Positions 44,570 through 52,973 of a stretch of DNA of 64,000 bases are shown in pieces; within the stretch, counting starts at the first letter, position 1, and the number at the start of each line of letters is the position of its first letter. Origin of the DNA: Nocardioides kribbensis (GTDB lineage: Bacteria > Actinomycetota > Actinomycetes > Propionibacteriales > Nocardioidaceae). The notes below the pieces were generated by a model. That model was not told the origin of the DNA and did not search any database. It saw only the letters and a list, made by a program, of their open reading frames with translations. The DNA lies in NCBI RefSeq assembly GCF_015070375.1, contig NZ_JADCLL010000005.1:310001-374000 (forward strand), read 5' to 3'. A program made the position numbers and the translations under genes.

Positions 44570-44731
44570 TCAGTTGGTCGAGCCGTAGCCCACGACCTGC
44601 GAGGCGTCGGTGACGCTCACCGGGCTCTGATCGGGCTTCTGCGTCTGCGACGAGACGACACCGACGATGGTGGCGGTGGCCATGGCGCCGCCGACGAGGA
44701 CGGCCGCGACCGTGCTGAGAATAGTTCCCAC
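44570..44731 (-). CDS. DUF2613 small membrane protein
   Basis: A 53-aa protein with one membrane helix (LSTVAAVLVGGAMATATIVGVV) and a short polar outside tail ending VVGYGSTN, matching the actinobacterial DUF2613 family. In mycobacteria this family (Rv0236A) lies beside aftD, so its presence in this cluster supports the AftD call. The GTG has GGAGGGG 8 nt upstream. Confidence 0.8.
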   Translation of the reverse strand: MGTILSTVAAVLVGGAMATATIVGVVSSQTQKPDQSPVSVTDASQVVGYGSTN

Positions 44732-44792
44732 TGTGTAAACCCCTCCCTGAGTTCCGGGGAAGCGTAACAGTGACGGCCGTCTCAGGCGGAGT

Positions 44793-46559
44793 TCACGCCG
44801 ACTTCCGGAGCACGCGGCGCGCCGTGGCCCGTGCTCCGGTCGCCAGGGCGAGCACGCACACCACCGCGGGGCCCCCCAGGTACGCCGCCCAGGCGAGCAC
44901 CAGCGCGACGACCCAGGTGCGCGGGGCCGGGTCGGCCTCGACCCCGCCGAGGCGCACGACCCGCAGCCCGGGCCCGTCGACCAGCACCTGCCCGGCCACC
45001 TCGGGCACGTCGGCGGAGAGGGCGGCGGCGGCCTCGAGGTCGACCACCACCACCGCGACGCCCAGGGCGGCGAGGTCCGTGGCGGCGGCCTCGGGGGTGC
45101 CCGCGTCGAGCGCGGCCAGCGCCGCGCGGGCCCGGGGGTCCTCCCCGGCGACGGCCGTGCGGTCGACCACGAGGGAGTCGTCGGCGACGTAGTCGGGCGC
45201 CAGGTAGCGACCGAGGGGGTCGAGCACCTTGCGGTCGTCGTTCCACGCCGGCTGGCGGTAGCTCGAGGCGGGCAGGACGAGCACGTCGCCCCCGCTGGAC
45301 GCGGCGGCGGCCGAGACCACCGGGCGGGCCGCGGCCCACGACGACGGGAAGTCGACGGCGCCCAGCCGGCCCGCCGCGCCCCACGTCGCGTCGGGCAGCA
45401 GCGCGACGGGCAGCAGGACCGCGGCGCCCGCCACCGCCAGCGGCAGCACCGGGGTCGCCGGGCGACGCGCCAGCGCGAGCAGCACACCGGCGCCGTGGGC
45501 CACGAGGAGCACCAGCAGCGGCGCGCACAGCAGCAGCAGCCGCGACCCGTCGCGCAGCAGGCCGAGGCCCGGCACGCTCGCCGCCAGCGAGCCGAGCGCG
45601 TCGGGGGCGGCCCAGGTGAGCACGGCGAGCAGCCACCCGGTCGCCCACGCGGCCAGCAGCACCCCCCGCTCCCGCGCCACCGTCGCCCGCCACCACGCGC
45701 GCGAGCCGAGCAGCGCCAGCGCCGTGAGCACGACGAGCGCCACCCACCCCGTGGCGCCCAGGCGGCTGGGCGGCACGACCTCGACGTTCCACACCCCGCC
45801 CAGCGTCAGCGCGGCCAGCGGCCCCGGCACCGCGCCCTCCCCCTGCAGCGCGAAGAGACGCGCGCCCGCCGCGTCGGTCGTCGCCACCGACGCGTGCAGC
45901 GCCCCGGCCACCAGCCACGGCGCGTTGCCGGCCGCCGCCATCGCCAGCACCGCGCGACGCCGGCCGCGCCCCCAGGCGGCCAGCACGAGCACGAGCGCCG
46001 AGGCCAGGCCTGCACTGGCGCTCAGGCAGGCGAGCGGCACCACCAGCCACAGCCGGCGGGGCACACGCCCCCCGGCGCGCCACTCCCGCGCGAGCAGCAG
46101 CAGCCACGGCAGCGCGGCGTAGGCGACCAGGACGGGCCAGGCGCCGAGCACGAGCCGCTCGACCACGAAGGGGTTCCACTGCCACAGCCCGACGGCGAGC
46201 AGCCGCACCGGCGTCGGCCCGGGCGCCAGCCGTGCGGCCCCCACGCCGCCGGCGACCAGGCTCCCCAGGAGCACGAGCTTCTGCAGCACCATGCCGCCGA
46301 CCACCTCGTCGAGCAGCCCGACCACCGCGTCGGAGGGCACCGCCCGCGGCAGCCCCGAGCCCAGCCCCCACACGTCGGGACGCAGGGCCAGGTCGGGCAC
46401 CCACACCATGTCGAAGCTCAGCACGTAGCCCGGCGCGAGGGCCGGCCCGAGCAGCAGGACCGCCAGGAGCAGCGACCACAGCGGCACCAGCCAGGGCGGT
46501 GTGGGCCGGGGGTCGACCGCGCGGCGCTCGGAGGGGTCGTGCTGTCCGGTGTCGGTCAC
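44793..46559 (-). CDS. Polytopic membrane protein of the envelope cluster (Rv0226c-like)
   Basis: A 588-aa protein with an N-terminal helix followed by SFDMVWVPDLALRPDVWG (acidic first outside loop, as in GT-C enzymes), about ten more helices, an extracytoplasmic domain (about 400-540; VLVLPASSYRQPAWNDDRKV) and a last helix. It is probably a glycan-handling membrane enzyme or partner; comparison with Rv0226c rests on type and neighbourhood. The GTG at 46559 has GAGGGG just upstream. Confidence 0.7.
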   Translation of the reverse strand: MTDTGQHDPSERRAVDPRPTPPWLVPLWSLLLAVLLLGPALAPGYVLSFDMVWVPDLALRPDVWGLGSGLPRAVPSDAVVGLLDEVVGGMVLQKLVLLGSLVAGGVGAARLAPGPTPVRLLAVGLWQWNPFVVERLVLGAWPVLVAYAALPWLLLLAREWRAGGRVPRRLWLVVPLACLSASAGLASALVLVLAAWGRGRRRAVLAMAAAGNAPWLVAGALHASVATTDAAGARLFALQGEGAVPGPLAALTLGGVWNVEVVPPSRLGATGWVALVVLTALALLGSRAWWRATVARERGVLLAAWATGWLLAVLTWAAPDALGSLAASVPGLGLLRDGSRLLLLCAPLLVLLVAHGAGVLLALARRPATPVLPLAVAGAAVLLPVALLPDATWGAAGRLGAVDFPSSWAAARPVVSAAAASSGGDVLVLPASSYRQPAWNDDRKVLDPLGRYLAPDYVADDSLVVDRTAVAGEDPRARAALAALDAGTPEAAATDLAALGVAVVVVDLEAAAALSADVPEVAGQVLVDGPGLRVVRLGGVEADPAPRTWVVALVLAWAAYLGGPAVVCVLALATGARATARRVLRKSA

Positions 46560-46676
46560 GGTGCCCCTCGTCCTCCCCTCGTCGTCGACGCCCTCGTCGT
46601 CCGTCGCGCGCGGGGTCGCGGTGATCCAACCACCCCGGCCGGAGCGTCCGGGCACCACCGGCGGCGCGCCCCGTCG

Positions 46677-46682
46677 TAGTGT
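46677..46682 (+). promoter_or_regulatory. Leaderless -10 box of the flippase gene
   Basis: TAGTGT ends 8 nt before the GTG at 46691. Confidence 0.5.
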
Positions 46683-46690
46683 TCGTGCCC

Positions 46691-47944
46691 GTGACCTCCA
46701 CGACCGCGCCGACGACCCGGCGCCTGCGCGGCGGCGCCTCGATCGCCGTGGCGATGGGCGTCATGAACGTCGCCACCTACGGCTACACCGTGGCCGCGGC
46801 GCACCTGCTCGGCCGCGAGCCCTTCGGTGCCTTCTCCGCCCTCATGGGCGTCCTGCTCGTGGTCAACGTGCTGTCGCTGGGCCTCCAGGCCACGGGTGCC
46901 CGGCGGATCTCGGCGGCGCCGGCGCAGACCGAGGAGATCGAGCGGGTCGTGCTCGGCGTCGGGGTGCGCAGCGCGCTGGGACTCGGCGCGCTGTGCCTGC
47001 TCGCCTCCCCCGTGCTCAACACCGTGCTCCAGCTCCGCAGCCTGCCCACCGCGATGCTGGTCGCCCTCGCGGCGGCGCCGCTGACCCTCATGGGTGCGCA
47101 GGCCGGGGTGCTCCAGGGCGAGCGCCGCTGGGAGCCGCTGGCCCTGGTCTACCTCACCCAGGGGCTCGGCCGCGTCGCCTGCGGACTGGGGCTGATGGCG
47201 GTGTGGCCGACCGAGTTCGCCGCGATGCTCGGCGTGGCGCTCGGCGCCTGGCTGCCGGTGCTGGTCGGCTGGGTCGCGCTGCGGCGCCCCCGGCCCGAGG
47301 TCGAGACCCCCGAGGGCCACCCCGGCGTGGAGCTGCTGCGCGAGGTCGGTCGCAGCAGCCAGGCCCTCTTCGCCTTCTTCGCCCTCTCCAACGCCGACAT
47401 CCTGGTCGCCCGCGCCGTGCTGCCCGACGACCAGGCGGGCCTCTACGCCGCCGGTCTGATCCTGGTCAAGGCGGTGCTCTTCCTGCCGCAGTTCGTGGTG
47501 GTCATCGCCTTCCCCAGCATGGCCTCCGACGGCGCCAGCCGTCGCGCCCTGCTGCTGTCGCTGTCGACCACCGCGGTCCTCGGGGCGTGCGCTCTGGGCG
47601 GCACCCTGCTCCTGCCCGACCTGGCGCTGCTCTTCGTCGGCGGCTCCGACTTCGACGACATCAAGTCCGAGCTGTGGCTCTTCGCCATCGTCGGCACCCT
47701 GCTGGCGATGCTGCAGCTGCTCCTCTACTCCGCCCTGGCCCGTCGCCAGGGCCGCGCGATCCTGGCGCTGTGGACCGGGCTCGTCGTGCTCGTCGCGGGA
47801 GCGCTGACGGTGGAGTCGGTGGGCTCGCTCATCGTGCTGGTCGTCGTCATCGACGCCTGCCTCTTCGTGTGCCTGCTCACCCTGGCCCTGCTCGACCGCC
47901 CGGCCGTCGCCCCCGAGGCGGCACCGGCGCGCGTCGGCGACTGA
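46691..47944 (+). CDS. Polysaccharide flippase-like membrane protein (Wzx/MurJ fold)
   Basis: A 417-aa protein with about 12 helices. ASIAVAMGVMNVATYGYTVAAAHLL, and DILVARAVLPDDQAGLYAAG followed by VVVIAFPSMAS, match polysaccharide biosynthesis (PST) flippases that move lipid-linked sugars across the membrane. The third in-frame GTG (46691) was chosen from its spacing to the -10 box; the two earlier GTGs overlap or abut that box. It likely supplies the envelope glycan made by this cluster. Confidence 0.83.
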   Translation: MTSTTAPTTRRLRGGASIAVAMGVMNVATYGYTVAAAHLLGREPFGAFSALMGVLLVVNVLSLGLQATGARRISAAPAQTEEIERVVLGVGVRSALGLGALCLLASPVLNTVLQLRSLPTAMLVALAAAPLTLMGAQAGVLQGERRWEPLALVYLTQGLGRVACGLGLMAVWPTEFAAMLGVALGAWLPVLVGWVALRRPRPEVETPEGHPGVELLREVGRSSQALFAFFALSNADILVARAVLPDDQAGLYAAGLILVKAVLFLPQFVVVIAFPSMASDGASRRALLLSLSTTAVLGACALGGTLLLPDLALLFVGGSDFDDIKSELWLFAIVGTLLAMLQLLLYSALARRQGRAILALWTGLVVLVAGALTVESVGSLIVLVVVIDACLFVCLLTLALLDRPAVAPEAAPARVGD

Positions 47945-48002
47945 GCCCGCCCGCGCCCTCCGGCACCACCGGCGACGGGAGCGGCCGGCCGGCCGGGGGT
48001 GG

Positions 48003-50708
48003 CTAGTGGGCCGCGTCGTGCCAGCTGCGGCCGGTGCCGACGGAGACGTCGAGCGGCACGGCCAGGTCGGCGGCGCCGCCCATGTGGGTGCGCACGAGGG
48101 CCTCGAGGGCCTCCCGCTCTCCGGCGGCGACCTCGAGCACGAGCTCGTCGTGCACCTGGAGCAGCATCCGCGAGCGCAGGCCCTCGGCGGCGATCGCCTC
48201 CTCCACCCGCAGCATCGCGACCTTGATGATGTCGGCGGCCGAGCCCTGGATGGGGGCGTTGAGCGCCATCCGCTCGGCCATCTCGCGGCGCTGACGGTTG
48301 TCGCTGGTGAGGTCGGGCAGGTAGCGACGGCGACCCATGATGGTCTCGGTGAAGCCCGAGCGACGGGCCTCCTCGACGATGCCCTCGAGGTAGTCGCGGA
48401 TGCCGCCGAAGGTCTCGAAGTACTCCTCCATCAGCCCGCGGGCCTCGCCCGGCTCGATGCCGAGCTGCTGGGAGAGCCCGAAGGCCGAGAGGCCGTAGGC
48501 CAGGCCGTAGTTCATCGCCTTGATCTTGGCCCGCTGCTCGACGGTGACCGCGTCGGCCGGGGTGTCGAAGACCCGGGCCGCGGTGATCGAGTGGAAGTCG
48601 CGCCCCGACCTGAAGGCCTCGATGAGCAGGGCGTCCTCGGAGAGGTGGGCCATGATGCGCATCTCGATCTGGCTGTAGTCGGCGGTCATCAGGCACTCGA
48701 AGTCGGCGCCGTCGGCCCCGCGACCGACCACGAAGGCCTCGCGGATGCGCCGACCCTCCTCGGTGCGGATCGGGATGTTCTGCAGGTTGGGGTCGGTGCT
48801 GGAGAGCCGGCCGGTGGCGGCGATCGTCTGGTTGTAGGTGGTGTGGATGCGCCCGTCGGGGGCCACGGTCTTGAGCAGGCCCTCGATGGTCTGGCGCAGC
48901 CGGATGACGTCGCGGTGGCGCAGCAGGTGCAGCAGGAACGGGTGCTCGGTCTTGACGTAGAGCGCCTGCAGCGCGTCGGCGTCGGTGGTCCACCCGGTCT
49001 TGGTGCGCTTGGTCTTGGGCATGTCGAGCTCGTCGAAGAGCACCACCTGCAGCTGCTTGGGCGAGCCGAGGTTGATCTCCTTGCCGATGACGGCGAAGGC
49101 CTCGTCGGCGGCCTGCTTGACCTCGTCGGCGAAGTGGGACTCCAGCGCCTCCAGGTGGTCGGTGTCGACGGCGATGCCGACCTGCTCCATGCGGGCGAGC
49201 TGCTCCACCAGCGGCAGCTCGACCTGCGCCATGAGCTCGCGCCCGCCGTGCTCCTCCACCGCGGTGTCGAGGGCCTCGGCGAGGTCGACGACGGCGCGGG
49301 CGCGCAGCATCGCGACGTCGGCGACGGCCTCGTCCTCGTCGAAGAGCAGGCCCTGGTCGCCGTCGGTCTCCTCGCGCAGCTCGCGGCGCAGGTAGCGCAG
49401 CGTGAGGTCGGCCAGGTCGTAGGAGCGCTGGTCGGGCCGCACGAGGTACGCCGCGATCGCGGTGTCGCTCTGCAGGCCGCGCAGGGTCCAGCCGTGGGCG
49501 GCCAGCGCCAGCACCGGGCCCTTGGCGTCGTGGAGCACCTTGGGCCGGGCGGCGTCGCCGAGCCACGCCGCCAGCGCGGCGTCGTCGGCGGGGGTCAGGG
49601 TGGCGGTGTCGACGTAGGCCGTGCGGTCACCGGGGGCGGCCAGCGCGAGGCCGTCGACGCGACCGGAGCCGGCGCCCCACGCGCCCCGCACGTGCAGACC
49701 CACGACGCCGTCGCCGGTCTCCTCCAGCCACGGGCCCAGCTCGTCGGCGCCCAGGGTGGTGCCGCCGACCTCGAAGCCGGGACCGTCGACCTCCTCCTCC
49801 GAGGTCAGGGTCTCGAAGAGCCGGTCGCGCAGCACGCGGAACTCCAGCCCGTCGAAGAGGGTGTGGACCTCCTGGCGGTCCCAGGGACGCATCGCGAGGT
49901 CGGCGGGCAGCAGCTCGAGGTCGAGGTCGCGCACGAGGGCGTTGAGGCGACGGTTGCGGATCACGTCGCCGAGGTGGGCGCGCAGGTTGTCGCCGGCCTT
50001 GCCCTTGATGGCGTCAGCGTGGGTGATGACGTTGTCGAGGCCGTCGTACTGCGCGATCCACTTGGCCGCGGTCTTCGGGCCGACCCCGGGCACGCCGGGG
50101 AGGTTGTCGGAGTCCTCGCCGACCAGCGCGGCCAGCTCGGGGTAGCGGTGCGGGGGCACGCCGTACTTGGTCTCCACGGCCTCCGGGGTCATCCGGGCCA
50201 GGTCGGAGACGCCGCGCATGGGGTAGAGCACCGTGCAGGCCTCGGTGACCAGCTGCAGCGAGTCGCGGTCGCCGGTCAGCACCAGCACGTCCATGCCGTC
50301 GGCCTGGGCCTGGGTCACCAGCGTGGCGATGATGTCGTCGGCCTCGAAGCCGTCCTTCTTCAGGAACGGCACCCGCAGCGCCCCGAGGACCTCCTCGATC
50401 AGCGGCAGCTGGCTGCCGAACTCGCTGGGGGTCTTGTTGCGCTTGGCCTTGTACTCGGAGTACTCCTCCAGCCGGAAGGTCTGCCGGGAGACGTCGAAGG
50501 CCACCGCGAGGTGCGTCGGCTGCTCGTCGCGGAGCACGTTGATGAGCATCGAGGTGAAGCCGTAGACGGCGTTGGTGTGCTGACCCGTGGTGGTCGAGAA
50601 GTTCTCCACCGGCAGCGCGAAGAAGGCGCGGTAGGCCAGCGAGTGGCCGTCGAGCAGCAGCAGTCGCGGGCGGGCGGAGGCGTCGGGAGCGGGCGTCGTC
50701 TCGGGCAC
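48003..50708 (-). CDS. polA: DNA polymerase I
   Basis: A 901-aa Pol I. The 5'-3' exonuclease is at residues 1-310 (DGHSLAYRAFFALP, GFEADDIIATL, GEDSDNLPGVPGVGPKTAA). The 3'-5' exonuclease-like domain (about 310-500) lacks the catalytic acids, as usual in actinobacteria. The polymerase domain follows: motif A ADYSQIEMRIMAHLS, motif B RAKIKAMNYGLAYG, motif C LLQVHDELVLEV. It fills gaps and removes RNA primers. TAGAGT 6 nt upstream of the GTG marks a leaderless promoter divergent from the thioesterase gene. Confidence 0.97.
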   Translation of the reverse strand: MPETTPAPDASARPRLLLLDGHSLAYRAFFALPVENFSTTTGQHTNAVYGFTSMLINVLRDEQPTHLAVAFDVSRQTFRLEEYSEYKAKRNKTPSEFGSQLPLIEEVLGALRVPFLKKDGFEADDIIATLVTQAQADGMDVLVLTGDRDSLQLVTEACTVLYPMRGVSDLARMTPEAVETKYGVPPHRYPELAALVGEDSDNLPGVPGVGPKTAAKWIAQYDGLDNVITHADAIKGKAGDNLRAHLGDVIRNRRLNALVRDLDLELLPADLAMRPWDRQEVHTLFDGLEFRVLRDRLFETLTSEEEVDGPGFEVGGTTLGADELGPWLEETGDGVVGLHVRGAWGAGSGRVDGLALAAPGDRTAYVDTATLTPADDAALAAWLGDAARPKVLHDAKGPVLALAAHGWTLRGLQSDTAIAAYLVRPDQRSYDLADLTLRYLRRELREETDGDQGLLFDEDEAVADVAMLRARAVVDLAEALDTAVEEHGGRELMAQVELPLVEQLARMEQVGIAVDTDHLEALESHFADEVKQAADEAFAVIGKEINLGSPKQLQVVLFDELDMPKTKRTKTGWTTDADALQALYVKTEHPFLLHLLRHRDVIRLRQTIEGLLKTVAPDGRIHTTYNQTIAATGRLSSTDPNLQNIPIRTEEGRRIREAFVVGRGADGADFECLMTADYSQIEMRIMAHLSEDALLIEAFRSGRDFHSITAARVFDTPADAVTVEQRAKIKAMNYGLAYGLSAFGLSQQLGIEPGEARGLMEEYFETFGGIRDYLEGIVEEARRSGFTETIMGRRRYLPDLTSDNRQRREMAERMALNAPIQGSAADIIKVAMLRVEEAIAAEGLRSRMLLQVHDELVLEVAAGEREALEALVRTHMGGAADLAVPLDVSVGTGRSWHDAAH

Positions 50709-50714
50709 CCGGCG

Positions 50715-50720
50715 ACTCTA
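50715..50720 (-). promoter_or_regulatory. Leaderless -10 box of polA
   Basis: TAGAGT ends 6 nt before the GTG at 50708. Confidence 0.6.
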
Positions 50721-50783
50721 TCCGTCGCCGGGGACACCGCCACCCGCGCCGCCGGAGGGCCCGGCCGGTGTCGCGACCCCCGC

Positions 50784-50789
50784 TAGGTT
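50784..50789 (+). promoter_or_regulatory. Leaderless -10 box of the thioesterase gene
   Basis: TAGGTT ends 7 nt before the ATG at 50797. Confidence 0.6.
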
Positions 50790-50796
50790 GAGCCCC

Positions 50797-51240
50797 ATGA
50801 GCGAGACCCCCGCACCCCGGTCCACCGACGACCTGATGGCCTCCCTGCCCCACGGCATGGGTGGGCTCAACGAGAAGATGGGCATCGAGCTCGTCGAGTT
50901 CTCCGCCGACAGGGTCGTGGCGACCATGCCCGTCGAGGGCAACACCCAGCCCTACGGCCTGCTGCACGGCGGCGCCTCGGTCGTGCTGGCCGAGAGCCTC
51001 GGCTCGATGGGCTCGGCGCTGCACGCCGACCCGCTCGGCAAGGTCGCGGTGGGCGTCGACATCAACGCGACCCACCACCGCTCGGCGACCGCGGGCCTGG
51101 TGACGGGCACCGCGACCCCGGTGCACCTGGGGCGCTCCTCGGCGTGCTTCGAGGTCGTGGTGACCGACGAGCGCGGCAAGCGGGTCTGCACCGCGCGCAT
51201 CACCTGCGCGCTGGTGCCCAAGGAGCAGCTGGGCATGTGA
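50797..51240 (+). CDS. Hotdog-fold thioesterase (PaaI/4HBT family)
   Basis: A 147-aa single hotdog domain. YGLLHGGASVVLAESLGSMG is the active-site helix with the HGG turn, and VDINATHHRSATAGLVTGTA is the central strand pair. It hydrolyses acyl-CoA thioesters; the preferred acyl chain is unknown. The ATG at 50797 fits the -10 box, whereas the TTG three codons earlier overlaps it. From memory, such thioesterases are often adjacent to polA in actinobacteria. Confidence 0.9.
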   Translation: MSETPAPRSTDDLMASLPHGMGGLNEKMGIELVEFSADRVVATMPVEGNTQPYGLLHGGASVVLAESLGSMGSALHADPLGKVAVGVDINATHHRSATAGLVTGTATPVHLGRSSACFEVVVTDERGKRVCTARITCALVPKEQLGM

Positions 51241-51244
51241 CCCG

Positions 51245-51278
51245 GCGCCCCGGGTGGTCCTCGGACCGGCCGGGGCGC
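51245..51278. terminator. Bidirectional hairpin
   Basis: 9-bp stem GCGCCCCGG/CCGGGGCGC with a 16-nt loop, between the thioesterase and the convergent acetyltransferase. Confidence 0.6.
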
Positions 51279-51294
51279 TGTCGACGGAGCGGGC

Positions 51295-51873
51295 TCAGGC
51301 CTCGGCCTGGGACTCCTTGCGCCGCAGCGAGCGGCGGGCGGCGAGCACCTGCCCGCGCTGCCGGCTGGTGAGCCCGCGCCCGGTGCCGGGGCGCTGGGCC
51401 TCGATCTTGCTGCGCACCAGCGCGGTGGCGGCGACCCTGACGGTCGCCTGCGGGGCGAGCGCGAGGCGGGCCATGAAGCGGTTGGCGTCGCGGGAGCCGG
51501 AGTCGGCCGCGGTCATGACGTGGGCGACGCCGAGCTCCTCGGCGTAGGCGACGGCCGACTCCATGAGGGTGCGGCCGATGCCGCGACGGCGGTAGGCCGG
51601 CAGCACGTGGGGCGAGAGCGCCTGCACGACCGGCTCGAGGTTGATCGGGCTGACCGTGGCCACGCGGAGGTAGACCGCCCCGGCCGGCTCACCGTCGTGC
51701 TCGGCCACGAGCAGCCGCTGCTCGGGGGAGTCGGCGGCCGACTTGATGACGACCTCGAGGTCGGCGACCTGCTCCTGCAGGTCGGTGCGACGCAGCGAGT
51801 CGGCCCACAGCTCGGCCAGGAACAGGGCGTCGGCGACCGCGGCGGGCCGCAGCGAGACCTGCGAGCGTGTCAT
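51295..51873 (-). CDS. GNAT family N-acetyltransferase
   Basis: A 192-aa GNAT protein. LSPHVLPAYRRRGIGRTLMESAVAYA contains the acetyl-CoA loop (R-R-x-G-I-G), followed by the strand AHVMTAADSGSRDANRFM. The last 35 residues are basic (SRQRGQVLAARRSLRRK), possibly for binding nucleic acid or ribosomes. The substrate is unknown. It converges on the thioesterase gene. Confidence 0.85.
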   Translation of the reverse strand: MTRSQVSLRPAAVADALFLAELWADSLRRTDLQEQVADLEVVIKSAADSPEQRLLVAEHDGEPAGAVYLRVATVSPINLEPVVQALSPHVLPAYRRRGIGRTLMESAVAYAEELGVAHVMTAADSGSRDANRFMARLALAPQATVRVAATALVRSKIEAQRPGTGRGLTSRQRGQVLAARRSLRRKESQAEA

Positions 51874-52001
51874 CGACCCGACCCTCCCCTGGGCCCTCGG
51901 CAGGGCCCGTCCTTGGTGGGCGCCCCCCGGCGAGCCCCCTTCGTGCGTGTGACGCGCCGTCGAGACTACGCTCCCTCCCGATCGACTGTCAGAGGAGTCC
52001 C

Positions 52002-52808
52002 GTGATCCCCGGTGCCGGCACGCTCGTCAACGTCGCGACCGTCCTGCTGGGCTCCGGGCTGGGCGTCCTGCTGGGCAACCGGCTGCCGACCCGCACCCGC
52101 GAGCTGGTCACCGACGCCCTCGGCCTCGTCACACTGCTCATCGCCGCCACCTCGGCGATGGAGGTGCTCTCCCCCGACCTGAGCGACGCCGTCGGCAGCA
52201 GCGCCCCGATGCTCGTGGTCCTCGGCGCCATGCTGGTCGGCGGGATCGTCGGCTCCACGCTGCGCCTGGAGCAGCGCGTCGAGCAGCTGGGGGCCTGGCT
52301 GCAGCGCCGCCTCGGCGGGGGCCCCGGGCCGGGTGACGCAGCACCGGACGCCGCGGCGACGGACGCCGCAGGACCGGGAGCGGCGGCGGGCGAGCGGCGC
52401 CGACGCTTCGTCGAGGGCTTCGTCGTGGCCTCGCTGGTCTTCTGCACCGGGCCGCTGACCATCCTGGGCTCCCTCAACGACGGCCTCGGCAACGGCGCCG
52501 ACCAGCTCTACCTGAAGTCGACCCTCGACTTCTTCGCCGCCATCGCCTTCGCGGCCTCCTTCGGGTGGGGCGTGGCCGCCTCGGTGCTCACCGTCGTCAC
52601 CGTGCAGGGCGGGCTGACCCTGGTCGGGCTCGCGCTGGGCGACGTGCTCCCCGACGCCCAGCTCGCCGCGATCACGGCCACCGGCGGGCTGCTGCTCGTC
52701 GGGGTCGCGCTGCGGCTGCTGCGCATCCGCGAGGTGGCCGTGGCCGACCTGCTGCCGGCGCTGCTCGTGGCCCCGCTGCTGGTGACGGCGCTCGCGGCGT
52801 ACCGCTGA
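52002..52808 (+). CDS. DUF554 membrane protein
   Basis: A 268-aa protein with about seven membrane helices, matching DUF554 (YdfK/YqgA-like): GAGTLVNVATVLLGSGLGVL at the start, VASLVFCTGPLTILGSLNDG in the middle, and SFGWGVAASVLTVVTVQGGL. A variable Ala/Pro-rich loop of about 35 residues (110-145) interrupts it. Function is unknown; a transporter is likely. The GTG has GAGGAG 4 nt upstream. Confidence 0.85.
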   Translation: MIPGAGTLVNVATVLLGSGLGVLLGNRLPTRTRELVTDALGLVTLLIAATSAMEVLSPDLSDAVGSSAPMLVVLGAMLVGGIVGSTLRLEQRVEQLGAWLQRRLGGGPGPGDAAPDAAATDAAGPGAAAGERRRRFVEGFVVASLVFCTGPLTILGSLNDGLGNGADQLYLKSTLDFFAAIAFAASFGWGVAASVLTVVTVQGGLTLVGLALGDVLPDAQLAAITATGGLLLVGVALRLLRIREVAVADLLPALLVAPLLVTALAAYR

Positions 52809-52881
52809 TCCTCGCGTGACGGGGCCCCCGGGGGCGCCGATCCGGCCCCAAGGTCACGAATCGGCCACAAACGTTTCAGCC

Positions 52882-52915
52882 TGCGCAAGCGGGGTACCAA
52901 AGCGGCCCTTGCGCA
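52882..52915. promoter_or_regulatory. Inverted repeat at the livK promoter
   Basis: TGCGCAAG (52882-52889) and CTTGCGCA (52908-52915) are perfect inverse complements 18 nt apart; the right arm ends 1 nt before the -10 box TAGGTT (52917-52922). The 10-mer GCCCTTGCGC (52905-52914) also occurs, read toward the gene, upstream of livH at 61541-61550. Confidence 0.6.
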
Positions 52916-52973
52916 CTAGGTTGCCTCCTGTGCCGTGACCCCGACCACGGCGCCACGAGATCCCGGAGGACAG

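Noticed and set aside
52853-52868. GlnR-type box (GTCAC-N6-GCCAC) upstream of livK, and GTCAC-N6-GTGTC upstream of livH
   Set aside because: The second half-sites depart from the GlnR consensus, so I did not call a nitrogen regulator site.
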